A DNA stretch of 38,494 nt from Prevotella micans DSM 21469 = JCM 16134 (GCF_000614105.1 NZ_BAKH01000025.1:1-38494); one strand, 5' to 3'; counted from the first letter of the stretch, positions 17,129 through 26,063 are shown. Program-made: numbers and translations. The notes: generated by a model from the letters alone, not told the origin.

Positions 17129-18133
17129 ATGAAGATACTCGCATTCTATCTTAAAACAATTCTCCTTGCCTTACCCTTTGCCCTGGTTATAGCTTTTTAT
17201 GTTTGGGTTGACCCTTTCATGGTAATCCGAAACTACAACGACTACGACTCGCCCATCGTTATGCAATCAGAGGGAACAGTTGGATGGAAAAAATACAAAA
17301 TGTTTCGCCACATCCGTCACTACGATTCATTCATCATGGGCTCGTCGTGTACCAAAGCTTTTAACACCGCCGACTGGCTGCAATATATCAATGGCAGTCC
17401 GTTTAGATTCTTCGGTAATGCCGAGGGACTGGCCGACATGTGCCTTAAACTCGAAGCTCTCGACCGTCAGCCCGGACAAAAAATCAGGAACCTTCTCATC
17501 GTAGGCGAAGTTGATTTCCTTTCGCGAGGTCTTCCACAAAAAGGTGCAACCTATTCCGTACCACCCGAAGTAAGCGGCCAAAGCTGGATAGCTTATCAAA
17601 CAACCCACCTTCAGGCTTTCTTTGCACTAAAATTCCTCAAAAAATATCTGCGCTATCGATTCACCCACCGTTACACAGACGATATGAATGGCGTTATAAA
17701 CAACCATGGCCGTATGCGCACCCGTTTCACCAACGACGCCATACCCTATGCCGAGCCGCTCATCCATAAACAAGGCGAACGTTTCTGGCAGACGCCCGAA
17801 TGGCTATCAGCACGCGCTGAGAATTACGTTTTCACAGAGCAGAAGCCCGTTATATTTCACGCCCAACTGGCTTGCCTTCTCCGCATCAAACGAATATGCG
17901 ATAAACACCACACCAACCTCAAAATAGCCATAGGCCCAGCCTATAAAACTGGTGCTGTGAATCATACTGATATTGAACTACTGAAAAAAATCTTCGGGCA
18001 ATACAACGTTGTCGACTACTCTGACCGCGCGCATATTGCTTTCACCGATTATCATTATTTCTCCGACCCGGCTCACTATCGCAACAGCGTTGGTCGTCTC
18101 ATCCTTCACGATTTATATCGTGCCCACATTTAG
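17129..18133 (+). CDS. DltD-like membrane-anchored SGNH-type protein
   Basis: A 334-residue protein with one N-terminal membrane anchor (about 6-26) and an extracytoplasmic domain. SFIMGSSCTKAF contains the likely nucleophile Ser of a DltD/SGNH fold, and YFSDPAHY near the C-terminus supplies the Asp-His pair. It probably completes transfer of the acyl group to an envelope glycan. The start lies four bases after the MBOAT stop. Sequence similarity to classical Gram-positive DltD looks low, so the label is by fold motifs and position. Confidence 0.75.
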   Translation: MKILAFYLKTILLALPFALVIAFYVWVDPFMVIRNYNDYDSPIVMQSEGTVGWKKYKMFRHIRHYDSFIMGSSCTKAFNTADWLQYINGSPFRFFGNAEGLADMCLKLEALDRQPGQKIRNLLIVGEVDFLSRGLPQKGATYSVPPEVSGQSWIAYQTTHLQAFFALKFLKKYLRYRFTHRYTDDMNGVINNHGRMRTRFTNDAIPYAEPLIHKQGERFWQTPEWLSARAENYVFTEQKPVIFHAQLACLLRIKRICDKHHTNLKIAIGPAYKTGAVNHTDIELLKKIFGQYNVVDYSDRAHIAFTDYHYFSDPAHYRNSVGRLILHDLYRAHI

Positions 18134-18188
18134 CGATAAGTCTTCACAACTTTACATGCGCTCCTTTTTATAAATCAAAAAGATTTCC

Positions 18189-18326
18189 ACGCGGTCGACA
18201 TGCCGCATATAGGGGCAGGCGTTGTGTCTGTAAGCTCTGTCTGTCAGGATGGGATGAATATTTGGGTCTACAATCCAGGATATATCATACGGTCGGCATG
18301 CAGATATGGCCTCGAGGCGACTGAGT
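18189..18326. repeat. Decayed copy D of the palindromic element
   Basis: GCGGTCGACATGCCGCATAT, GGGGCAGGC, TGTGTCTGT and a mirrored CATACGGTCGGCATGCAGAT resemble the arms and centre of copies A and B with many substitutions. It lies just after the Dlt-like operon, again at a gene end. Confidence 0.5.
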
Positions 18327-18398
18327 ACTCAATATTTCTCATAGGAAAGCAGGAAAGAACAAGGTAACGCGCTGTTTCAGGCGGTTCAATATATTGTA

Positions 18399-18441
18399 GC
18401 GAGGCGGAGCTTCCCCGTTGATGGGTGTTGCTCCGCCTCGC
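18399..18441 (-). terminator. Hairpin between convergent dlt-like operon and HU gene
   Basis: GCGAGGCGGAGC (18399-18410) pairs perfectly with GCTCCGCCTCGC (18430-18441), a 12-bp stem with a 19-base loop. It lies between the convergent ends of the DltD-like (18133) and HU-like (18498) genes and could serve both strands. A T-rich run (18444-18456) follows on the plus strand. Confidence 0.65.
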
Positions 18442-18497
18442 AGTGTTTCTTGTTTAAAGATATCGGTGTATCTTTTATTCAGGGAGATGTTGGTGCG

Positions 18498-18899
18498 TCA
18501 GGGATTTGGTTTCTTTTCCTCTTTCTTTTCTTTGACGCGTTCGTAGGAGATTTTGCGCAGTTTGTCTTTGAACTCGACGCCGGGTGTGAGGACAACGTGC
18601 GGTTTGATGGTTTCGACGTCGAATGTTTTCTCGTCTGCCGAGCCTTTCGACGATAGAGACAGTCGGAGCGTACCGAGTTCGCCGAGTTGTACGCTGAATC
18701 CATCTGTGAGGTAGGCCGGCAGGCGGTCGAGGAAGTTAAAGATAACGTTCTCGATGTCTCCGCGCGTTAGCGATGAGCGCCCGGCGACGTCTTGTGCGAT
18801 GTCGCGCATTGTTTTCCGCCCGGCGTTCACCGGACTGGCATAATGCTTTTCTTCTGCTTTGTTTTGCGGATTCTTCCGCTTTACGAGCTTTATTTTCAT
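18498..18899 (-). CDS. HU-like DNA-binding protein (Bacteroidota type)
   Basis: A 133-residue basic protein with the HU/IHF-type elements: TMRDIAQDVAGRSSLTRGDIE at the N-terminal helices, NFLDRLPAYLTDGFSVQLGELGTLRLS leading into the DNA-binding arms, and a charged Lys/Glu tail (KEKKEEKKP). The N-terminal LVKRKNPQNKAEEKHYASPV is characteristic of the variant HU-like proteins common in Bacteroidota and longer than classical HU (about 90 residues). It probably binds and bends DNA. The gene stands alone, with an inverted-repeat cluster in its upstream region. Confidence 0.87.
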   Translation of the reverse strand: MKIKLVKRKNPQNKAEEKHYASPVNAGRKTMRDIAQDVAGRSSLTRGDIENVIFNFLDRLPAYLTDGFSVQLGELGTLRLSLSSKGSADEKTFDVETIKPHVVLTPGVEFKDKLRKISYERVKEKKEEKKPNP

Positions 18900-19057
18900 G
18901 TGTTTAAAGTTTTAAATATTAAAAAAACAATTATTATCTCTCTTTGGCTGTCTTAATGGCGAGCCGTTTTTGTCGGGTTGTTTTTTGCCTTTCATGCGGC
19001 TCGGTTTTTAGTTGTTTCCGAGTCCTGAAATCGGGCTTTGCGCATGCTCTTGAAATT

Positions 19058-19176
19058 GCATACGGTTAGCCGTAAATTTCTATACGGTTCCCCGTAAATT
19101 TCTATACGGGAAGAAATTTACGTAACCGTATCGCGCGCAACGCAATACGTATAGAAATTTACGGGGAACCGTATGC
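19058..19176. repeat. Inverted and direct repeat cluster around ATACGG/CCGTAT
   Basis: The left arm at 19058-19086 and the copy at 19081-19109 are direct repeats of a 29-base unit; the right arm at 19148-19176 is its inverse, and a partial inverse lies at 19111-19131. Each unit contains CCGTAAATTTCTATACGG, itself a short CCGTA/TACGG stem. The cluster lies after the small acidic protein gene (19220) and before the HU gene (18899) in transcription order. It may terminate one transcript, regulate the other, or both. Confidence 0.75.
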
Positions 19177-19219
19177 ATTTTTTTCATCGCTCGTATCTCC
19201 TTATTTTAGGGCTTGTTGC

Positions 19220-19417
19220 CTACCAGTTATTAATTGATGGATGTGGTTGTTCTTCTTCGTCCCAACCGGAATCTTCGTCCTCAAAAATATCTTGTTTAGC
19301 GTCGCCTCCTGTAGTTGCATAGTTATTTCCGCTTACGCCAAGCGAGAGTTCCAGCAGTCCTTCGCTTTCGATTTTAATAACTATTATGCGTGGGCAAATA
19401 TATGACTTTTCTTTCAT
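19220..19417 (-). CDS. Small acidic protein of unknown function
   Basis: A 65-residue protein starting MKEKSYICPRIIVIKIESEG, then LLELSLGVSGNN and an acidic tail (DIFEDEDSGWDEEE). The pattern of basic start, aromatic residue, Pro, hydrophobic strand, E-x-E and LL-x-x-S recurs in the small proteins at 37881 and 38123. ATG 19417 is chosen over an upstream in-frame start that overlaps the LRR gene. It follows the LRR gene stop by 10 bases, so it is co-transcribed. No known domain is recognised. Such short genes are frequent beside surface-protein loci in Bacteroidales. Confidence 0.7.
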   Translation of the reverse strand: MKEKSYICPRIIVIKIESEGLLELSLGVSGNNYATTGGDAKQDIFEDEDSGWDEEEQPHPSINNW

Positions 19418-19427
19418 TGGGCGTGAA

Positions 19428-20906
19428 TTAGAATTTGTAGAACTTTTTACCATTGACGATATAGATTTCTCCGCTTTTTAGGATGCTATAATCATTGCCT
19501 GCGTTTTTTCCGTCGATTGTGTAGATGGGGTATTTGCCGCTTTTGATGGCGTTTTCTGTTTCTGAAATGTTTTCAATGGCGGTGGGTGTGTTTTCGTCGT
19601 CTTCCAATACGAGTGCAAAGTATTTTGCGAGCGACGCTCCATTGATTCCTCTTACGAAAGCACGGAAAGGGGCTACATGTCCGCTTGATACGCTCTTATC
19701 GATTTTATACCAAACGTTGTCCTTTATATTGTAGGCGTTAAGGTTGGATGCTGTGCGGTTCTCAATTTTTTCTGTTGTACCCATGAATATCCATGTACTG
19801 GGACTGGATGTTGCGGGTTGACCGGTTGTTTGTATGTCGGGAGTTACTCCAATCTCTACGTTGTGCATCTCGGGCAATGTATGCGGAGCTCCGTCGGTTA
19901 CGCATACCAGATAGGGATGATAGGCTTCTAAACGTGTGCCCGATGGCAGGGCGCGGAACACGAAAGAGTGATCGTAGCCCGGGGCTTGCGGTGAAGCTCC
20001 GTCTTTGTTTACAAGCTTGTAGGCTACCATACCGGTTGGTAAGTCTGTAGGATAGGGCAAGTACAGGGTTTTACTGCTCGTACCGCTGAAAACTCTGTCG
20101 TAGCTTGCCTTTTCGGCCGTGAAGGCATGCGGAATAAAATAGTCATTGCCATCGTAAACAATAAAGTTTTTGCAGGTTTTGGTTGTACTGTTTACAACGT
20201 TTACGTCTCTAGGGCGAGTCCCATATGTTCCTCTATCTATTTCGTCCAGATAGCATTCATTTCTAAAATAGAAAAGCGTGTGCGCATCCGCATACGACAT
20301 CATGCCGACATCGATAAAAGTTAAATTCGCATCGCCTAAGTCTACATACTCTAATTGGGAATTAAAAGCAAACGGGCCGACGTCGCCGTCTAAATATAAT
20401 TGCGAATTAGGAGATACTATAACCCTTCTCAAACTGTCGCAATGATAGAAATTCGTTGCCCAAAGTACTTTTACGCTTGCTGGTATTCGAATCTCTTTTA
20501 TCCTGCTCATTCTTCCGAAGAAAGGTCCAACTATTTCTTCTAATCCTTCAGACAGCTCAATTTCTGTTACGTTAGAATATCCAAACAAACCATCGTGTGG
20601 GGTTGTATCATCCCATGGGGTCGAGTATCCTCCCGGTTGCGGGAATCCGTTACCGCTGCGCTCTTGTAATTGAGTTACATTATAAGTTTTTCCTCCAGAG
20701 GTTACAGTTGCAGGAATAACAACTTTCCCCCTTAAATCGGCGGCAGAAGTTGCACAACCTGTTATAGCAACATTATTATCACTAGGATTCCATCGTTGTC
20801 CTATCCATTGAATGCCGTTTGCATCTGCATCAAACGTCGTTACTATTTGTGCCTTTGCTCCTAGCAAAGCCACCAAACCAATAAAAATAAATACCAATCT
20901 TTTCAT
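19428..20906 (-). CDS. Secreted BspA-like leucine-rich repeat protein
   Basis: A 492-residue protein with a signal peptide (MKRLVFIFIGLVALLGAKAQ). LRR_5/BspA-type repeats are recognisable around 125-240, e.g. VTEIELSEGLEEI, IKEIRIPASVKVL, LRRVIVSPNSQL and LEYVDLGDANLTF. A less repetitive region follows, then a C-terminal stretch ending GEIYIVNGKKFYKF. That ending resembles the short IYIVNGKK tails common on secreted Prevotella proteins and possibly linked to type IX secretion (inference). BspA-type proteins mediate adhesion. A long leader with a dinucleotide tract lies upstream, and a small acidic protein gene follows. Confidence 0.85.
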   Translation of the reverse strand: MKRLVFIFIGLVALLGAKAQIVTTFDADANGIQWIGQRWNPSDNNVAITGCATSAADLRGKVVIPATVTSGGKTYNVTQLQERSGNGFPQPGGYSTPWDDTTPHDGLFGYSNVTEIELSEGLEEIVGPFFGRMSRIKEIRIPASVKVLWATNFYHCDSLRRVIVSPNSQLYLDGDVGPFAFNSQLEYVDLGDANLTFIDVGMMSYADAHTLFYFRNECYLDEIDRGTYGTRPRDVNVVNSTTKTCKNFIVYDGNDYFIPHAFTAEKASYDRVFSGTSSKTLYLPYPTDLPTGMVAYKLVNKDGASPQAPGYDHSFVFRALPSGTRLEAYHPYLVCVTDGAPHTLPEMHNVEIGVTPDIQTTGQPATSSPSTWIFMGTTEKIENRTASNLNAYNIKDNVWYKIDKSVSSGHVAPFRAFVRGINGASLAKYFALVLEDDENTPTAIENISETENAIKSGKYPIYTIDGKNAGNDYSILKSGEIYIVNGKKFYKF

Positions 20907-20989
20907 CTTAACTGTTTTTTGTTATGTGCTATATATTATCCTTAAAAATCAATGCTTATAGAAACCTTATTCCCATCGATAAATTCTGA

Positions 20990-21173
<184 letters not shown>

Positions 21174-21292
21174 GCAAATTCTTTAAACCTGCCAAGAATA
21201 AAGCGTTAAAAGATTCGAGAGAAACGAAATTCCCCCGAATCCCAATTACACCTTTATATATATTCTTTTCTGTTTGAATCTGCATAACGTCG

Positions 21293-21326
21293 GCAAAGAT
21301 ACAACATATCGTTTCACACAAGCAAG
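21293..21326 (-). promoter_or_regulatory. Promoter of the LRR protein operon
   Basis: On the minus strand, CTTG (21326-21323) is followed by 21 bases and TATCTTTGC (21301-21293), a perfect TAnnTTTGC. It implies a leader of about 380 bases that includes the whole (CA)30 tract and hairpin. Confidence 0.6.
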
Positions 21327-21402
21327 GCGAGTAAAAAAATATCCGCATTTTTATAAACCTCCGCTTGTCAGCTGGTTGCTTTCCTACTTAATACATATAA
21401 GC

Positions 21403-21418
21403 CTACTTTGCAAAGTAG
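21403..21418. promoter_or_regulatory. 16-bp perfect palindrome between the LRR and nuo promoters
   Basis: CTACTTTGCAAAGTAG is a perfect 16-bp palindrome centred about 70 bases upstream of the predicted nuo transcription start and about 125 bases upstream of the divergent LRR start. It has the form of a homodimer operator; the binding protein is unknown. Confidence 0.5.
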
Positions 21419-21441
21419 AGTTGGCAGAATATCTTATATGC

Positions 21442-21475
21442 TTTGCATCGTTGTGGAATTAATTCTTATCTTTGC
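21442..21475 (+). promoter_or_regulatory. Promoter of the nuo operon
   Basis: TTTG (21442-21445), 21 bases, then TATCTTTGC (21467-21475) match the Bacteroidota consensus at both boxes. The nuoA start lies 64 bases downstream. Confidence 0.7.
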
Positions 21476-21539
21476 ATGCGTTTCGACATATCACGAAAAC
21501 ACATGAAGCGAACAATAAAAACAATAACTGAATAAGTTT

Positions 21540-21890
21540 ATGTATTTCACACTTTTTGTCGCCGTTTTAATGACGGCTGCCTTTTTGGTTATAGCTGCTT
21601 ATTCTATAGCAAAACTGATAGGGCCGCGGTCGTACAACAAAGTAAAAGGCGAACCATTCGAGTGCGGTATTCCTACGCATGGCAGCTCATGGCTGCCAAT
21701 GAATGTTGGTTATTATCTATTTGCCATTCTTTTTCTGATGTTCGATGTAGAAACGGTTTTTCTTTATCCTTGGGCAGTGGCTGTAAAGTCTTTTGGGCCA
21801 TTGGCACTTGGAACAATCGGATTCTTTATGATGGTTTTAGTTTTTGGCCTGGCATACGCCTGGCGAAAAGGAGCTCTTGAATGGAAATGA
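21540..21890 (+). CDS. nuoA: NADH-quinone oxidoreductase subunit A
   Basis: A 116-residue protein with three hydrophobic segments, the family length for NuoA. The conserved loop reads KVKGEPFECGIPTHGSSW, containing the Glu-Cys-Gly signature, and MFDVETVFLYPWAV marks the second segment with its conserved Asp-Glu. NuoA packs beside NuoH at the quinone-module interface of Complex I. It is the first gene of the nuo operon, directly behind a consensus promoter. Its end overlaps nuoB by ten bases. Confidence 0.95.
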   Translation: MYFTLFVAVLMTAAFLVIAAYSIAKLIGPRSYNKVKGEPFECGIPTHGSSWLPMNVGYYLFAILFLMFDVETVFLYPWAVAVKSFGPLALGTIGFFMMVLVFGLAYAWRKGALEWK

Positions 21891-22753
21891 GAAAGCCCAA
21901 AATAAAAGCCTTTCCATACGAAGAATGGAAAGATAATGATACTCTTAGAGATATGGCCGAAAAGCTCAACGATGGAGGTACTAACCTCGTGTTGGGCAAC
22001 TTAGATCAACTCATAAATTGGGGCCGAAGCAATTCTCTTTGGTCGCTCACTTTCGCAACTTCATGTTGCGGCATTGAATTCATGTCGGTGGGATGCGCCA
22101 GATATGACTTTTCGCGGTTCGGATTTGAGGTTACGAGAAACTCTCCTCGTCAGGCAGACCTTATTATGTGTGCCGGAACAATCACAAATAAAATGGCCCC
22201 CGCATTAAAGCGCCTTTATGATGAGATGGCCGAGCCGAAATACGTTATAGCTGTGGGCGGATGTGCCATTTCTGGCGGTCCGTTCAAGGACAGCTATCAT
22301 GTTATGCGGGGAATAGACGAGATTATTCCAGTTGATGTTTTTATTCCCGGCTGTCCGCCTCGTCCCGAAGCCATTATCTATGGCATGATGCAGCTTCAAC
22401 GCAAAGTGAAGATTGAAAAATTCTTCGGCGGTGTAAATCACAAACAAACCAAAGAAGAGCGTGAACTCGGTAAGAGTAATCAAACCTTGATTTTTAAAGA
22501 AAAATTGGGTATCTCTCCCGAAGAAATAAAAGAAGCGAGGGAAAAGGCATGGAGTGAAGCAAAGAAACCGGCCCCCAAACCGGTTCGCCCCGTGGAAGCT
22601 AAACCAGCTGCAGCTATCGCAGAAAAGAAAGATACTATTGTTGTGAATAAACCGGTTACAACAGAGGATGTTAACAAACTGGGAAAAGAAATCGACGCTC
22701 TAGATAAATCGGCAAAAACTGAAACAAACGAAGCTACAGCTAACCAAGAATAA
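21881..22753 (+). CDS. nuoB: NADH-quinone oxidoreductase subunit B with C-terminal extension
   Basis: A 290-residue protein. Residues 1-190 are a standard NuoB that binds the terminal [4Fe-4S] cluster N2: Cys62 and Cys63 (ATSCCGIEFM), Cys128 (GGCAISGG) and Cys158 (PGCPPRPE). About 100 further residues are rich in Lys, Pro, Ala and Glu (APKPVRPVEAKPAAAIAEKK) and predicted disordered; typical bacterial NuoB is 160-220 residues. The extension's role is unknown. The gene overlaps nuoA by ten bases and precedes nuoCD by 12. Confidence 0.95.
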   Translation: MEMRKPKIKAFPYEEWKDNDTLRDMAEKLNDGGTNLVLGNLDQLINWGRSNSLWSLTFATSCCGIEFMSVGCARYDFSRFGFEVTRNSPRQADLIMCAGTITNKMAPALKRLYDEMAEPKYVIAVGGCAISGGPFKDSYHVMRGIDEIIPVDVFIPGCPPRPEAIIYGMMQLQRKVKIEKFFGGVNHKQTKEERELGKSNQTLIFKEKLGISPEEIKEAREKAWSEAKKPAPKPVRPVEAKPAAAIAEKKDTIVVNKPVTTEDVNKLGKEIDALDKSAKTETNEATANQE

Positions 22754-22765
22754 GGTAATTGAAAA

Positions 22766-24338
22766 ATGAAGCTAGACAATAAAGAATTCGGTTTTGAATC
22801 TTTCTCCAGTGAAATGGAGGAACTAAAGAATGAAAAGCATTTCGACTACCTTGTAACTATTGTAGGTGAAGATTTTGGAACAGACGAAGGGCTAGGATGT
22901 ATTTATATTCTGGAGAATACAAATACGCACGAACGTTGCTCAGTTAAACAATTAGCCAAAACGGTTGGAACGGAGTATGTTATTCCCACTGTAAGCAAAC
23001 TATGCTGATGCAGATTTGTTGGAACGTGAAGTGTTCGATTTCTTTGGCATAAAATTTCTTGGCCATCCAGACATGCGTCGTTTGTTTCTTAGAAACGATT
23101 TCTCGGGTTATCCTTTACGTAAGGATTTCAACATGGATCCTGAAAGGAATATGTATTCAACCGAGGATGATATAGAAATCGACACGACAACTGAGTGGTA
23201 TTTAACCGATAGTGGCGACCTAAAATCAGTCTCGCACTCATTGTTTACCGACGATGACTTTGTAGTTAACATTGGTCCGCAACATCCTTCAACGCATGGT
23301 GTACTTCGTTTACAGACAATTCTCGACGGCGAAACGGTGAAACATATCTATCCACATTTGGGATATATACATCGCGGTATAGAAAAGCTTTGCGAAAATT
23401 TCACCTATCCTCAAACACTTGCACTGACAGACAGAATGAACTATCTATCGGCAATGATGCATCGCCACGCTTTGGTTGGAGTGATTGAAGAAGGGATGGG
23501 AATTGAACTTTCGGATAGGATTATGTATATCCGAACGATTATGGACGAGCTCCAAAGGATAGACAATCACCTATTATATACAGCTTGTTGCGCACAAGAT
23601 TTGGGGGCACTCACAGCTTTCCTATATGGTATGAGAGACCGCGAACATGTTTTGAACGTGATGGAAGAAACAACTGGTGGTCGATTAATTCAAAACTATT
23701 ACAGAATAGGAGGCTTGCAAGCTGACATTGATCCTAACTTCGTTTCAAATGTGAAGCAGTTGTGCAAATATCTTCGTCCGATGGTACAGGAATATCTTGA
23801 CGTATTCGGTGATAATGTAATAACGCATAAACGCTTCGAAGGAATTGGTACAATGAACGAAGCAGACTGCATAAACTATGGTGTGACGGGACCAGCCGGC
23901 CGTGCAAGCGGATGGAAGAACGACGTGCGTAAATACCATCCTTATGCTGTATACGATAAAGTTGATTTCGAGGAGATAACCCTCACGCATGGCGATTCGA
24001 TGGACAGATACTATTGTCATATTCAAGAGATCTACCAAAGCCTGAATATCATAGAACAACTAATAGATAACATTCCAACCGGCGAATTCTATTTGAAACA
24101 GAAACCAATAATTAAAGTTCCCGAGGGGCAATGGTACTTCTCTGTAGAAGGAGCAAGTGGAGAATTTGGTGTCTATCTGGATTCACGTGGAGATAAGAGC
24201 GCCTATCGTATGAAATTCCGTCCAATGGGTTTAACATTGGTTGGAGCTATGGATAAAATGCTTCGCGGTCAAAAAATAGCAGACCTTGTAACCACAGGCG
24301 CTGCTCTCGACTTTGTTATTCCAGACATCGACCGTTAG
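22766..24338 (+). CDS. nuoCD: NADH-quinone oxidoreductase fused subunits C/D, frameshifted
   Basis: A NuoC-like N-terminal domain (22766-23005) ends prematurely at TGA 23006-23008 after VIPTVSKLC. The frame one base further on continues at once as [20 protein letters not shown], the conserved NuoC C-terminal signature, and into NuoD ([25 protein letters not shown], ending DFVIPDIDR at 24338). Joined, they give about 523 residues, the normal size of fused NuoCD in Bacteroidota. The downstream part could initiate only at TTG 23016, in mid-domain, so the break would leave NuoC non-functional. One inserted base or two missing bases explain it. NuoC and NuoD form the quinone module with NuoB. Confidence 0.9.
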
Positions 24339-24379
24339 TCGTCATATAAATTATATGTATTAAGAATCAAAATCATACA

Positions 24380-25474
24380 ATGTTCGATTTTAGTATAGTT
24401 GCGAAATGGTTCGACAATTTGCTTAGAGTGACCTGTGGGTTAGGTGACTTTTGGGTCATTCTAATCGAATGCGTACTCGTGGGACTTGCAATATTGTTAG
24501 CTTATGCGTTGCTGGCCATTGTTCTCATTTTTATGGAACGAAAGGTGTGTGCATATTTTCAATGTCGTATCGGGCCAGTTAGAGTGGGCTGGTGGGGAAC
24601 ACTTCAAGTTTTGGCTGATGTTCTAAAGATGCTAGTGAAAGAAATTTTTGTTGTTGATAAGGCAGATAAATTACTCTATTATCTTGCACCATTTTTAGTA
24701 ATCGTAGCTTCTGTAGGAACATTTTCTTTCCTTCCTTGGAATAAAGGGGCTGAAATATTAGACTTTAATGTAGGCATATTCCTAGTAACAGCAATAAGTT
24801 CTATAGGGGTAGTGGGAATCTTCATAGCCGGTTGGGCAAGTAACAACAAATATTCAGTATTGTCTGCTATGCGTGGAGCTGTGCAAATGATTTCTTACGA
24901 GTTGTCTCTAGGGCTTTGCATTATTTCTGCTGTAATTCTCACAGGAACTATGCAGATATCAGGTATTGTCGAAGCACAGACCGGACCATGGCAATGGTTG
25001 ATTTTTCAAGGACATATTCCAGCTGTATTAGCTTTCATTGTTTTTTGTGTAGCAGGTAATGCAGAAGCTAATCGTGGACCTTTTGACCTTGCAGAAGCAG
25101 AAAGTGAACTTACAGCCGGTTATCACACAGAATATAGTGGTATGGGATTTGGTTTCTATTATTTAGCTGAATACCTAAATCTTTTTGTTGTATCAGGATT
25201 GGCTGCAACTGTTTTTCTAGGAGGTTGGGCACCTATAAATATAGGGATTGAAGGCTTTGATACTGTCATGAATTATATTCCCGGTATATTGTGGTTCTTG
25301 GGTAAAACCTTTTTTGTGGTGTTCTTGCTAATGTGGATAAGATGGACTTTTCCGCGTCTACGTGTAGACCAGATATTAAATCTAGAATGGAAATTTCTAA
25401 TGCCTTTAAGTCTTATAATCCTAGTACTGATGACAATTTGTGTTGCATTCAATTGGACTTTTACTATAGTCTAA
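24380..25474 (+). CDS. nuoH: NADH-quinone oxidoreductase subunit H
   Basis: A 364-residue polytopic protein with about eight membrane segments. The conserved ERKVCAYFQCRIGPVRVGWWG loop after segment one, RGAVQMISYELSLGL, and the loop NRGPFDLAEAESELTAGYHTEYSG, with its cluster of conserved acidic residues near the quinone channel, identify NuoH. It anchors the peripheral arm and forms part of the quinone site. It follows nuoCD after 41 bases. Third-position A/T is more frequent here than in the mannan and dlt regions. Confidence 0.96.
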   Translation: MFDFSIVAKWFDNLLRVTCGLGDFWVILIECVLVGLAILLAYALLAIVLIFMERKVCAYFQCRIGPVRVGWWGTLQVLADVLKMLVKEIFVVDKADKLLYYLAPFLVIVASVGTFSFLPWNKGAEILDFNVGIFLVTAISSIGVVGIFIAGWASNNKYSVLSAMRGAVQMISYELSLGLCIISAVILTGTMQISGIVEAQTGPWQWLIFQGHIPAVLAFIVFCVAGNAEANRGPFDLAEAESELTAGYHTEYSGMGFGFYYLAEYLNLFVVSGLAATVFLGGWAPINIGIEGFDTVMNYIPGILWFLGKTFFVVFLLMWIRWTFPRLRVDQILNLEWKFLMPLSLIILVLMTICVAFNWTFTIV

Positions 25475-25506
25475 AATTTATGTTCTAATAAGAATTTCAT
25501 ATTCTA

Positions 25507-26046
25507 ATGGAAAATAAACTATCATATTTCGGCGAGGTCAGAGAAGCTTTAAAGACTTTATCTATTGGTCTTAAAACAACCATAAAAGAGTTCTTTACTT
25601 CTAAATCTACAGAGCAATACCCGGAAAATCGTAAGACAACACTTCATATAGCCAAGCGTCATCGCGGACGTTTAGTGTTCAAACGCGATGAGAATGAAAA
25701 TTATAAATGCGTCGCTTGTTTGATGTGCGAGAAAGCTTGTCCTAATGGAACGATTAGGATAATGCATGAAATGATAACTGATCCTGAAACTGGAAAGAAG
25801 AAACGCCAGCTTATAGATTACGAATACGACTTGGGAGATTGTATGTTTTGCGAGTTGTGTGTTAATGCTTGCAATTTTGATGCTATAGAATTTACGAATG
25901 ACTTTGAGAATGCTGTATTCGATCGTTCAAGGTTAATACTGCACTTAGATAAGGAAGTTTATCGAGGAGGTTCTCTTCCCGAAGTTATAGAAGGTGGAGC
26001 AAATTGGGAAATTGGAACTTTCAACACTGGCACCAAAACAAAATAA
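25507..26046 (+). CDS. nuoI: NADH-quinone oxidoreductase subunit I
   Basis: A 179-residue ferredoxin-like subunit with two [4Fe-4S] motifs: Cys68, 71, 74 and 78 (CVACLMCEKACP) and Cys112, 115, 118 and 122 (CMFCELCVNACN). It passes electrons toward the NuoB cluster. Because nuoEFG are absent from the operon, NuoI is probably the outermost electron acceptor encoded here and may be the docking point for a ferredoxin or flavodoxin (inference). Residues 1-50 and the tail after 150 are less conserved. Confidence 0.95.
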   Translation: MENKLSYFGEVREALKTLSIGLKTTIKEFFTSKSTEQYPENRKTTLHIAKRHRGRLVFKRDENENYKCVACLMCEKACPNGTIRIMHEMITDPETGKKKRQLIDYEYDLGDCMFCELCVNACNFDAIEFTNDFENAVFDRSRLILHLDKEVYRGGSLPEVIEGGANWEIGTFNTGTKTK

Positions 26047-26063
26047 ATAGATGATATAAGAGT

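Noticed and set aside
18134..18478. tRNA or small RNA gene in the gap between dlt-like and HU genes
   Set aside because: No cloverleaf or T-loop motif found; the only structures are the decayed repeat and the convergent hairpin.
22998..23010. Programmed +1 frameshift in nuoCD
   Set aside because: There is a stop codon at the shift point, but no slippery codon or Shine-Dalgarno-like stimulator; fused NuoCD in relatives needs no recoding, so an indel is simpler.
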